A stretch of DNA of 64,000 nt from Terribium retamae (GTDB lineage: Bacteria > Pseudomonadota > Alphaproteobacteria > Rhizobiales > Rhizobiaceae), in NCBI RefSeq assembly GCF_022347545.1, contig NZ_JAKREW010000028.1, forward strand, positions 1 to 64,000, read 5' to 3'. The notes beneath the pieces were generated by a model that was not told where the DNA came from, ran no database searches, and saw only the letters and a list, made by a program, of their open reading frames with translations. The translations under genes were made by a program, and so were the position numbers. This document shows positions 1 through 7,846 of this stretch, piece after piece. How positions within the stretch are numbered: the first letter of the stretch is position 1; every line of letters begins with the position of its first letter.

Positions 1-852
1 GCACCGGCGCCGCGCCAGGCGCCGCCGTCGCAGAGTTCCGGCAAGCGCGGCGTGCCCGGCATCGAGGCGATCATCGCGGTCGCTTCCGGCAAGGGCGGCG
101 TCGGCAAATCCACCACCGCCGTCAACATCGCGCTGGGTCTCGCCGCCAATGGCCTGAAGGTCGGCGTTCTCGATGCCGATATCTACGGGCCTTCGATGCC
201 GAAGCTGCTCGGCATTCACGGCAAGCCGGAGACTGTCGACGGCAAGGTGCTGAAGCCGAAGGAAAATTACGGCCTCAAGGTGATGTCGATGGGCTTCCTC
301 GTCGATGAGGAAACGCCGATGATCTGGCGCGGACCGATGGTGATGTCGGCGCTCACCCAGATGCTGCGCGAGGTCGAATGGGGCCCGCTCGACGTGCTGG
401 TGGTCGACATGCCTCCCGGCACCGGCGACGCCCAGCTGACCATGGCTCAGCAGGTGCCGCTGGCCGGCGCGGTGATCGTTTCCACGCCGCAGGACCTTGC
501 CTTGATTGACGCGCGCAAGGGGCTGAACATGTTCAAGAAGGTCGACGTGCCGTTGCTCGGCATCGTCGAGAACATGAGCTATTTCATCGCTCCCGACACC
601 GGCAAACGTTACGACATCTTCGGCCATGGCGGGGCGCAGAGGGAAGCCGAGCGCCTGGGCGTGCCGTTCCTCGGCGCCGTGCCGCTGGAGATGGGCATTC
701 GCGAGAGTTCCGACGCGGGCTCGCCAGTGGTTGCCGCCAAGCCTGATGGCGCGGAGGCCAAAATCTACAAAGACATCGCCGCCAAGACCTGGGCGCAGCT
801 GCAGGCCGGGAAGGGTGCTGCTGAGACCGGCCCGAGCATCGTTTTCGAATAG
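1..852 (+). CDS. mrp: Mrp/NBP35-family Fe-S carrier ATPase (3' part)
   Basis: The reading frame is open from base 1, so the gene starts upstream. The first visible residues are an Ala/Pro-rich linker, which normally follows an N-terminal MIP18-like domain. The P-loop ATPase core begins with the deviant Walker A motif GKGGVGKS (about base 91) and continues with the family signatures DADIYGPS and VDMPPGTGD. Mrp/ApbC proteins are cytosolic P-loop NTPases that carry or help assemble Fe-S clusters. The usual CxxC pair after ENMS is absent: the segment reads SYFIAPDTG. This cysteine-less version is, from memory, common in rhizobia. The stop is TAG at 850-852. The family assignment is very secure; a cluster-carrying role is less so without the cysteines. 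Confidence 0.95.
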   Translation, partial: APAPRQAPPSQSSGKRGVPGIEAIIAVASGKGGVGKSTTAVNIALGLAANGLKVGVLDADIYGPSMPKLLGIHGKPETVDGKVLKPKENYGLKVMSMGFLVDEETPMIWRGPMVMSALTQMLREVEWGPLDVLVVDMPPGTGDAQLTMAQQVPLAGAVIVSTPQDLALIDARKGLNMFKKVDVPLLGIVENMSYFIAPDTGKRYDIFGHGGAQREAERLGVPFLGAVPLEMGIRESSDAGSPVVAAKPDGAEAKIYKDIAAKTWAQLQAGKGAAETGPSIVFE

Positions 853-880
853 GTTGAGCTGACAAGGGCGGCGTGTTTTC

Positions 881-1101
881 GGTGCGTCCTTCGAGGCTCG
901 CCCGCTAGTGGTTGCGCATATTTTTCACGGGTTTTGCGGGCTCGCACCTCAGGACGAGGACCGCTGGCGCTTGCTCGCCAAATAGTCGAACAGTTCGAAA
1001 CTTGAGCGGTGCTGCACAACCGCCCTCATCCTGAGGTGCGAGCCCGCAACGCATTGGAAAATATGCGCAACCACTAGCGGGCGAGCCTCGAAGGACGCAC
1101 C
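881..1101. repeat. Long imperfect inverted repeat between convergent genes
   Basis: Left arm 881-959 and right arm 1024-1101 are reverse complements over almost 80 bases (starting GGTGCGTCCTTCGAGGCTCG on the left), separated by about 64 bases. The arms include a block that reads CCTCATCCTGAGGTGCGAGC on the right side. Blocks like this are widespread intergenic repeats in rhizobial genomes (general knowledge). The pair lies between the stops of two convergent genes and could fold into a large hairpin that terminates transcription from both sides. Confidence 0.85.
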
Positions 1102-1116
1102 ACCGTCCGGCCGAGT

Positions 1117-1572
1117 TCAGCCGGCGGCCCCCACCTTCTTGCCGAAAGTGGAGAAGAATTCGCCGGCGAGCTTCTTCGAGGTCGAGGTGATCAGGCGGCT
1201 GCCCAATTGCGCGATCTTGCCGCCGACATCCGCCTTGGCGGCATATTTCAGCAGCGTCGCGCCGTCGCCATCGGCGGTCAGTGTCACGTCAGCGCCGCCC
1301 TTGGCGAAGCCGGCGATGCCGCCCTTGCCTTCTCCCTGGATGGTGTAGGAGTGCGGCGGCTTGAGGTTCTTCAGCGTCACCTCGCCGTTGAAGGTCGCCT
1401 TGATCGGTCCGATCTTCAGCACCACCGTGGCCGCCATGTCGGTGGGTGACTTCATCTCCAGGCTCTGGCAGCCGGGAATGCTCTCCTTGAGCACGACGGG
1501 GTCGTTGAGCGCCGCCCACACCTTCTCCACCGGGGCTGCAATGCGTTCCTCGCCTTCGATCACCAGAGCCAT
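1117..1572 (-). CDS. CoxG/SRPBCC-family protein
   Basis: A 151-residue protein starting MALVIEGEERI and ending in KKVGAAG. It matches the CO dehydrogenase subunit G (CoxG) branch of the START/SRPBCC fold: the N-terminal 'I.AP...VW..L.D..V...IPGC' segment, a central 'G..TL' beta region and the late ADVGGKIAQLGSRL motif. CoxG-like proteins bind small hydrophobic ligands or help membrane recruitment of molybdenum hydroxylases, but no cox structural genes are nearby. The start was chosen because GGGAGG stands just upstream; longer reading through 2481 would overlap the divergent dehydratase. The family is secure, the role unknown. Confidence 0.88.
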   Translation of the reverse strand: MALVIEGEERIAAPVEKVWAALNDPVVLKESIPGCQSLEMKSPTDMAATVVLKIGPIKATFNGEVTLKNLKPPHSYTIQGEGKGGIAGFAKGGADVTLTADGDGATLLKYAAKADVGGKIAQLGSRLITSTSKKLAGEFFSTFGKKVGAAG

Positions 1573-1725
1573 GCAATCCTCCCATTGAGGCAGCCAAAAC
1601 TGCCCACTGGTCAAAGCCGTACCGTAGTGCATCAATGCTGTCCATCGCACCAAAGTCCGGGGCATGCCCCTTGCCCGAATGCGTACGATGACATATCCAT
1701 TTGTCAGACAAATAGGGAGACAGCC

Positions 1726-3531
1726 ATGGCAGGCGCGCCTAGCGATAAGAAGAAGTTCCGGTCGCAGGAATGGTTCGACAATCCTGATAATCCGGGCATG
1801 ACCGCGCTCTATCTGGAGCGCTACCTGAACTATGGCCTCACCCGCGCCGAACTGCAGTCGGGCAAGCCGCTGATCGGTATCGCCCAGACAGGCTCGGACC
1901 TTTCGCCTTGCAACCGCCATCATCTCGAACTGGCCAAGCGCGTGCGCGAAGGCATCGTTGCGGCCGGTGGCATCCCGTTCGAATTCCCCTGCCATCCGAT
2001 CCAGGAAACGGGCAAGCGCCCGACCGCTGCGCTCGACCGCAACCTCGCCTATCTCTCGCTGGTGGAAGTGCTCTACGGCTACCCGCTCGATGGCGTCGTG
2101 CTCACCATCGGCTGCGACAAGACCACGCCGGCCATGCTGATGGCCGCCGCGACCGTCAACATTCCGGCCATCGCGCTTTCCGTCGGGCCGATGCTGAATG
2201 GCTGGCACAAGGGCAAGCGCACCGGCTCCGGCACCATCGTGTGGGAATCGCGCCAGCGTCTGTCGGCAGGCGAGATCGATTATGATGAGTTCATGGAGAT
2301 CGTGGCTTCCTCCGCCCCCTCGGTCGGCTACTGCAACACCATGGGCACAGCTACCACCATGAACAGCCTGGCCGAAGCGCTCGGCATGCAACTGCCCGGC
2401 TCGGCCGCCATTCCGGCGCCCTATCGCGAGCGTGGCCAGATCGCCTACGAAACCGGCAAGCGCATCGTCGATATGGTCCATGAAGATCTGAAACCGTCAG
2501 ACATCATGACGCGCGAAGCCTTCGAGAACGCCATCGTCGTCAACTCCGCGATCGGCGGCTCGACCAACGCACCGATCCATTTGAATGCGATAGCCCGTCA
2601 TCTCGGCGTCCGGCTGGACAATGACGACTGGCAGGCGATCGGCCACAAGATACCGCTGCTCGTCAATCTGCAGCCGGCCGGAGAATATCTGGGCGAGGAC
2701 TACCATCATGCCGGCGGCGTTCCGGCCGTGGTGGCCGAGCTGATGAAGGCAGGGCTGCTGCCGCATCCGGGTGCTGTCACGGCCAACGGCAGGACCATGG
2801 GGGAGAATTGTGGCAAGGCCGAGAATCTCGACCCCAAGGTGATCTTGCCCGTGGCCGAACCGCTGAAGAAGGAAGCCGGCTTCATCAATCTCAAGGGCAA
2901 CCTGTTCGACAGCGCCATCATGAAGACCAGCGTGATCTCGAAGGAATTCCGCGACCGCTATCTCTCCAACCCGGATGATCCCGAGGCCTTCGAAGGCAAG
3001 GCTGCGGTGTTCGACGGGCCGGAGGATTATCACGCCCGCATCGACGATCCTGCCGAAGGCATCGATGAATATACCATCCTCTTCATGCGTGGCGCCGGTC
3101 CGGTTGGTTATCCGGGCGGCGCCGAAGTGGTGAACATGCAGCCGCCTGCCTACCTCATCAAGAAGGGCGTGCATTCGTTGCCTTGCGTCGGCGATGGCCG
3201 CCAGTCGGGCACATCCGGCACGCCTTCTATCCTCAACGCTTCACCGGAAGCTGCCGCTGGTGGCGGCCTGGCGCTGTTGCAGAAGGGCGACCGCGTGCGC
3301 ATCGACCTGCGCAAGGGCACCGCCGACATGCTGGTGCCGGAGGATGAGCTTGCTCGCCGTCGGGCCGCGCTCAACGGCAATGGCGGCTATCACTATCCAC
3401 AGCACCAGACGCCGTGGCAGGAAATCCAGCGTTCGATGGTCGACCAGTTCTCGGAAGGGATGGTGCTGAAGCCGGCAGTCAAATACCAGGATGTCGCCCA
3501 CACCGCAGGCATGCCGCGCGACAATCACTAG
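1726..3531 (+). CDS. IlvD/Edd-family sugar-acid dehydratase (arabonate/xylonate type)
   Basis: A 601-residue dehydratase. Three cysteines expected to hold a [2Fe-2S] cluster occur at about residues 62 (DLSPCN), 130 (TIGCDKTTPA) and 203 (GYCNTMGT), and the protein ends with the conserved 'GDGRQSGTSGTPSILNASPEAA' region. Enzymes of this length and pattern dehydrate L-arabonate, D-xylonate or similar aldonic acids, rather than making branched-chain amino acids. ATG 1726 is preceded by AGGGAGA. It is divergent from the CoxG-like gene, with about 150 bases between them. The exact substrate cannot be read from the sequence. Confidence 0.88.
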   Translation: MAGAPSDKKKFRSQEWFDNPDNPGMTALYLERYLNYGLTRAELQSGKPLIGIAQTGSDLSPCNRHHLELAKRVREGIVAAGGIPFEFPCHPIQETGKRPTAALDRNLAYLSLVEVLYGYPLDGVVLTIGCDKTTPAMLMAAATVNIPAIALSVGPMLNGWHKGKRTGSGTIVWESRQRLSAGEIDYDEFMEIVASSAPSVGYCNTMGTATTMNSLAEALGMQLPGSAAIPAPYRERGQIAYETGKRIVDMVHEDLKPSDIMTREAFENAIVVNSAIGGSTNAPIHLNAIARHLGVRLDNDDWQAIGHKIPLLVNLQPAGEYLGEDYHHAGGVPAVVAELMKAGLLPHPGAVTANGRTMGENCGKAENLDPKVILPVAEPLKKEAGFINLKGNLFDSAIMKTSVISKEFRDRYLSNPDDPEAFEGKAAVFDGPEDYHARIDDPAEGIDEYTILFMRGAGPVGYPGGAEVVNMQPPAYLIKKGVHSLPCVGDGRQSGTSGTPSILNASPEAAAGGGLALLQKGDRVRIDLRKGTADMLVPEDELARRRAALNGNGGYHYPQHQTPWQEIQRSMVDQFSEGMVLKPAVKYQDVAHTAGMPRDNH

Positions 3532-3591
3532 CTGCGGCATGATCATGTGCCGGGACTTCAGACGGTCCCGGTCACGGCTCTGAGCCGCACC

Positions 3592-3675
3592 TAGAGCGTT
3601 TCCGTTTTTCACGGAAACGCGGAAACGCTCTAACGGTTTGTTTTCGTCGCATTTTTGTAACGCCAAGTGCTCTAG
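3592..3675. repeat. Mosaic palindromic repeat, copy 1 (modules A+B)
   Basis: Module A (3592-3632) is a hairpin with ends TAGAGCGTTTCCG and CGGAAACGCTCTA. It is followed by the reverse-oriented module B (TTTGTAACGCCAAGTG...CTCTAG). The element begins and ends in CTAG. It sits between the convergent ends of the dehydratase and a small leftward gene and may act as a terminator. Confidence 0.9.
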
Positions 3676-3821
3676 TGGCGCTTGAAATATTGCACCTCGC
3701 GCTCGTGTTTCTCGGCCGCTTCCCTGGATTTGAAGGTGCCGAGGTTCCTGCGCTTGTGGGTCTTCGGGTCGACCTTGCGCGAGTAGAGCCGGTATTCACC
3801 GGACTTCAGCTTGCGGATCAT
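3672..3821 (-). CDS. Small conserved basic protein (49 aa)
   Basis: A 49-residue, very basic protein (MIRKLKSGEYRLYSRK...) with a short repeat of beta-like segments and a helical, charged end (AAEKHEREVQYFKRH). ATG 3821 is preceded by AAGGAGG, a strong ribosome site, which supports this start over an upstream alternative at 3875. I recognise the pattern as a small protein common in rhizobia, but I know no function for it. The stop codon touches the neighbouring repeat. Confidence 0.7.
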   Translation of the reverse strand: MIRKLKSGEYRLYSRKVDPKTHKRRNLGTFKSREAAEKHEREVQYFKRH

Positions 3822-3892
3822 GGAAACCTCCTTTCCGGTCAATAACCTTGCGCAGGTGCCGGAGGTTCCCGACAATCGCCGATGTCATATGG

Positions 3893-4558
3893 TCATAGTC
3901 GCGACGTCTGGCTTCCCGATTTAGCGGTGAAGACCGCCAATTGGGCATCGAAGGCGCGCTGGTAGGCAGGCCGTGCCTGGCCGCGGGCGACATAGGCTGA
4001 GAGGTTCGGATATTCCTCCACCAGGCCCGTTCCTTCCAATCTGCGCAGCACCATCACCATCATCAGGTCGCCGGCGCTGAATGCGCCGTCGAGCCAGTCG
4101 GCCTCGCCGAGCCGGTTCGAAAGCTGATCCAGCCGCACGCGGACCCGATCGTCCATCAGAGGCACGCGTTCCGCGTGCCAGGGCCTGTCGCCCTCCGCAT
4201 AGGGAATCTGTTCGCGCTCGATGATCGGCGGCTCCATCGTGCTGAGTGCGGCAAACATCCAGGTGATTGCGCGCGCCCGGGCATTCTCATTCTTCGGCAG
4301 CAGGCCGGGATGGCGCTGCGCTATGTGGAAGATGATGGAGCCCGTTTCGAACAGTGCGAGGTCGCCTTCCTGATAGGTCGGGATCTGCCCGAAGGGATGA
4401 AGCGCGAGATGCGCGGGTTGCTTCAGTTCCTTGAACGACACGAGGCGGACCTCATAGGGCTGCCCCACCTCCTCGAGCGCCCAGCGAACGCGCATGTCGC
4501 GCGCCAGGCCCTGGCCTTCATCGGGTGATTGCTCAAAGGCTGTGATGGTAGGGATCAT
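3893..4558 (-). CDS. Glutathione S-transferase family protein
   Basis: A 221-residue protein with the thioredoxin-like GST N-terminal domain (about residues 1-85). It includes the cis-proline segment 'GQIPTYQEGDLALFETGSI' with the Glu-Thr-Gly-Ser pattern that holds the glutathione gamma-glutamyl group. An all-helical C-terminal domain follows, with 'WLDGAFSAGDLMM', the N-capping-box region of the family. ATG 4558 is preferred over a TTG three bases upstream. Substrate unknown; a detoxification role is an inference from the family. Confidence 0.88.
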   Translation of the reverse strand: MIPTITAFEQSPDEGQGLARDMRVRWALEEVGQPYEVRLVSFKELKQPAHLALHPFGQIPTYQEGDLALFETGSIIFHIAQRHPGLLPKNENARARAITWMFAALSTMEPPIIEREQIPYAEGDRPWHAERVPLMDDRVRVRLDQLSNRLGEADWLDGAFSAGDLMMVMVLRRLEGTGLVEEYPNLSAYVARGQARPAYQRAFDAQLAVFTAKSGSQTSRL

Positions 4559-4769
4559 CAAAAGGTTCCTGTGATTGCAGGTTCCGGTCGGGAGGTACGC
4601 GCGATTGCGGCGATCTCTTTATGACCAGCTGTCCGTTCTTGCGTTGCATACCAAGGACGAACGAAGGGGGCTGTTTCCGACATTCCGCTCCATTTCAGAC
4701 GCGATAGGGTGCCGGATGCCCTGGCGTTCGCAAGGGTTTCTAGTGAGGCATCGCTTGCGTGAGAGCTGC

Positions 4770-5771
4770 TTAGGTCGCGATGTCGTTGATCGCCGGCAGC
4801 GGCGCCGGCAGGCTGCTTTCCCCGAGGGCTCCGCGCAGCTCGATCTCGATATCCCGGCAGATCTGGGAGATGGGCACGTCGTTGGCGCCGCCTTCGAACG
4901 GGTTGGCGCTGCTCTCGCCGACCAGGTCGAGCGACATGTAGACCCATCCCAGGAGGGCACTGAACGGGATGGTGAGCCAGATCGCGACCGGCCCGAGCAG
5001 GCCGCCCAGCTTGCCCATGTCCGCAAAGACGGGAACGACGCCGAACGGCAGCAAGGTGCAGAAGATGATCATGAACATCGAGCTGATGATCGCGTATTGG
5101 CGCGGATAGGGGTTGTTCTTGATGCGGTCGCACCGCGCCTGCTGGTCGTGGAAGTCGCGCATGAGCTTGGTCAGCTCCGAATAAACCTGCGTCGGCACGG
5201 CGGAATTCTTGAGCAGCTTGTTGACCTGGGCCAACTGAATGTCGAGCAAGGCAATCGCCGGCTGGGCCGACTTCAGGACGGTTTCAGCGTCTGCGGCCAG
5301 CAGTGCTCGCAGTTCCTCGGCAACCGAGCTTTTGTCCTCCTGGATGTGATAGCGCCGCCGGCGGAATTCGATGTTAGCGGCACGCGCGAGGGACTCCCAC
5401 GGCATCGGCCGCCGCAGCGAAAACCGTAGCGCCGTCAACCAGGCGAGATGACGATAGATCAGCTGTCTTGCCGTTGCGGCATCGGTGAAGTCCCTGCAGA
5501 AGCTGGACCACAGCCGGCTGCTTGCGGTGATTTGGGAAAACGCCTGCAGGGCCTCGTTGCTGCGGGTGAACACCTGCGAGTTCTTGAACCCGGTGACAAG
5601 CGAAACCGTGGTGCCGAGCACCAACACGACGGACCAGGGAACGGAGAACCCTGCTGTGCCGGGAAAACGGTAAAGCACGATCGCCAATGCGCTCACCGCG
5701 ACCATGTAAATAACGCTGCGCCGCGACCAGAGCGCGAAATCCAGCAATCTGTAAGAGCGGCCTACATACAT
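4770..5771 (-). CDS. Bestrophin-family (UPF0187) membrane protein
   Basis: A 333-residue protein with hydrophobic segments near residues 20-60 and 225-280. It has the family's N-terminal 'SVPWSVVLVLGTTVSLVTGFKNSQ.F.R' block and the late 'SLDLVGESSANPFEGGANDVPI' block. The latter corresponds to the acidic cluster conserved in bestrophins. Bacterial members form pentameric ion channels in the inner membrane. ATG 5771 was chosen because the hydrophobic family alignment begins right after it. Single gene, no obvious operon partner. Confidence 0.87.
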   Translation of the reverse strand: MYVGRSYRLLDFALWSRRSVIYMVAVSALAIVLYRFPGTAGFSVPWSVVLVLGTTVSLVTGFKNSQVFTRSNEALQAFSQITASSRLWSSFCRDFTDAATARQLIYRHLAWLTALRFSLRRPMPWESLARAANIEFRRRRYHIQEDKSSVAEELRALLAADAETVLKSAQPAIALLDIQLAQVNKLLKNSAVPTQVYSELTKLMRDFHDQQARCDRIKNNPYPRQYAIISSMFMIIFCTLLPFGVVPVFADMGKLGGLLGPVAIWLTIPFSALLGWVYMSLDLVGESSANPFEGGANDVPISQICRDIEIELRGALGESSLPAPLPAINDIAT

Positions 5772-5906
5772 CGGGAATGCAATCCTCCGCCTACAAACGA
5801 CACCAATAGGCAAGGCATATCATGAACCGCTGAGATTGCTTCGATTGCCGCAGCCGCAAGATCGCGTTCTGCACAACCGAAACGGCGGCTTTTAAGGACG
5901 AACGCC

Positions 5907-6741
5907 CTATTTCGCCGTGACGACGGCGTCGGGTTGCCCGTTGCCCGACAGGATTTGTGCGGTTCCGCGCAAGGCATTGCGGAACGAGTCGTCAAAGCCG
6001 AAGCCCCGCGACTGCCAGACATGGTTCCGGGTCCTGGAAATGAGCTGCCAGTCAGCAACCCAACCGAGCGCTTCCTCGCGCCAGACCATGGTGCCGATCA
6101 GGAGGAGGTCGCCGCCCAGCGCCCTGGCTCTCCTTGCAAGCCCTTTAGGCTCCGATTTCCGGGTTCGAATGGCCTCGGCCTCATTCTGTGCAGGCAACTG
6201 CAACGGCATGCCGGTCTGCTGGGCGGCCGCCAACAATGCTGCACGCATATCCGCGGCCAAAAGATTGTCGCTCTTGCTTGCCAGCATGAAACTGTCGCCC
6301 TTCATCGGTGCGACCTCGACCAGGGCGACCACCTTCGGTCGCGGCAACGGCCAGGGCTTGCGTCCGAGCGATGCCAGCAGAGCGTTGATCTTGTCCGGAT
6401 CGAAGTTGGCAGTGAGATATTGCGGCCGGTCGTAGGTGCCCTGTTCGTCATGCGGCGGGCGATTGTTAAGCAAGTCGCGATAGCTGAACGTCTTGACATA
6501 GTCGGGAGCGTGTCGCGCCATTTCGGCGACGCGCGGATCGCCGATCAGGCGAGGGTCGCCGGAAACCTTGACCAATACGTCTTGCAGGCTAGGGGCCAGC
6601 GCGCGCCCGGTTCACTTCGCCGAAGCCGTTGGTCACCGACCGGCCACGATAGAGGCTGGCGCGGTCGACTTCCGCGGCTCCCGCGGAAACCGCAGCCACC
6701 AACATTGCCGCAACGATCCCGGGCTTCAAACCACCAAACAT
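5907..6741 (-). pseudogene. DUF2066 protein gene broken by a one-base frameshift
   Basis: Two frames together make one DUF2066 protein. The first (start ATG 6741) encodes a signal peptide (MFGGLKPGIVAAMLVAAV...) and 'LYRGRSVTNGFGEVNRARA', then stops at TAG 6591-6589. The second carries 'SLQDVLVKVSGDPRLIGDPRVAEM', 'PPHDEQGTYDRPQYLTANFDP' and the rest, and stops at 5907. Compared with the family pattern, one base is missing in the GC-repeat run within 6592-6611. The downstream frame has its own TGA at 6614-6612, so there is no clean alternative start until TTG/GTG codons inside the domain. This is either a true loss or a sequencing error. DUF2066 proteins are exported and of unknown function. 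Confidence 0.8.
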
Positions 6742-6771
6742 GCCAATTCTCCTGGTTTGACGGCGGCAGCT

Positions 6772-6875
6772 TAGAGCAATTCCAGGAAAAGTGTGTAACG
6801 GTTTTCCGTCCGGAACTGCGTAAAAACAAAGAGTTAGAGCGTTTCTGCGTTTCCGTGAAAAACGGAAACGCTCCA
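6772..6875. repeat. Mosaic palindromic repeat, copy 2 (modules C+A)
   Basis: Module C begins AGAGCAATTCCAGG and contains a second arm around CCGGAACTGCG. It is followed by module A (AGAGCGTTTCTGCG...CGGAAACGCTC). The element lies just upstream of the broken DUF2066 gene and upstream of the alpha/beta hydrolase, in the 290-base divergent spacer. Nothing else recognisable was seen in that spacer. Confidence 0.88.
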
Positions 6876-7031
6876 GAGACGACGGCAGACAATGCAAATT
6901 TGCAGGATGACGCCGGCGCCTGTTCGAACTTTTTCGCCGGGACTTTGTCGCGAATGGCCGAGTTCGATCGTCTTTAGGGGATGGCGTTCTTTAACGTCCA
7001 AACGCACGCGTGCCGTTTTGAGGAGAAGCCC

Positions 7032-7835
7032 ATGAATTTCACCGACGACGAACTCCTGAATTTCGACGCGCATGGCGCCGCGCCGCTTCCCGCCGCGGTG
7101 ACGGAGGGGTTCGTGGAAAACGACGGCGCTCGCATCTGGCACGCTGTCTATGGATCCGGTCCCGCCGTGATCCTATTGCATGGCGGGTTGGGCAATGCCG
7201 GCAATTGGGGCCACCAGGTCCCGGCGCTCGTCCAGGCGGGCAGGACAGTGGTCGTCATCGACAGTCGCGGGCATGGCCGCAGCACACGCGACGCCGGACC
7301 GTTCGGTTATGAGCGGATGGCGGACGACGTACTGGCCGTCATGGATCATCTTGGCCTCACGAAAGCGGCGCTGGTCGGCTGGAGCGATGGTGCCTGCACG
7401 GCGCTGATCCTGGCGGACAAGTATCCGCAGCGTGTGTCGGGCGTCTTCTTCTTCGCCTGCAACATGGATCCCAGCGGCACGCTGGAGTTCAAGCCGACGC
7501 CGCTGACCGATCGCTGCTTCAGCCGTCACAAGAAGGACTACGAGGCCATGTCGGCAACGCCCGACGACTTCTCGACATTGGTGGCGGATGTCGGTCGCAT
7601 GATGCAGAGCGAGCCGAACTACACTGCCGGTCAGCTCAGAGGCATCCGGGTGCCGGTCGCTGTCGTCATCGGCGAACAGGACGAATTCATCCGGCAGGAT
7701 CATGCCGATTACCTGGCGCTCAGCATCCCGGGCGCCGAACTCGCCGTGCTCCCCCGCATCGGCCATTTCGCGCCGTTGCAGCGTCCGGTTCAGTTCAACC
7801 GGGAAGTGCGCCGCTTCCTCGACCGGATAGGATGA
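7032..7835 (+). CDS. Alpha/beta-fold hydrolase
   Basis: A 267-residue hydrolase. It has the oxyanion motif 'LLHGGLGNAGNW', the nucleophile elbow GWSDGA (Ser in G-x-S-x-G) and a late 'VIGEQDEFI' acid region, with the catalytic His in 'IGHFAPLQ'. ATG 7032 is preceded by GAGGAGAAGCCC, a good ribosome site, and is preferred over an upstream start at 6981. The sequence resembles the cofactor-free haloperoxidase/esterase branch. Substrate unknown. It ends 11 bases before the stop of the convergent GGDEF gene. Confidence 0.88.
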   Translation: MNFTDDELLNFDAHGAAPLPAAVTEGFVENDGARIWHAVYGSGPAVILLHGGLGNAGNWGHQVPALVQAGRTVVVIDSRGHGRSTRDAGPFGYERMADDVLAVMDHLGLTKAALVGWSDGACTALILADKYPQRVSGVFFFACNMDPSGTLEFKPTPLTDRCFSRHKKDYEAMSATPDDFSTLVADVGRMMQSEPNYTAGQLRGIRVPVAVVIGEQDEFIRQDHADYLALSIPGAELAVLPRIGHFAPLQRPVQFNREVRRFLDRIG

Positions 7836-7846
7836 ATATCACGGGG

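Noticed and set aside
5907..6741. Two separate genes instead of one frameshifted DUF2066 gene
   Set aside because: The two products are consecutive parts of one family sequence with no gap, and the second frame has no good start before its domain.
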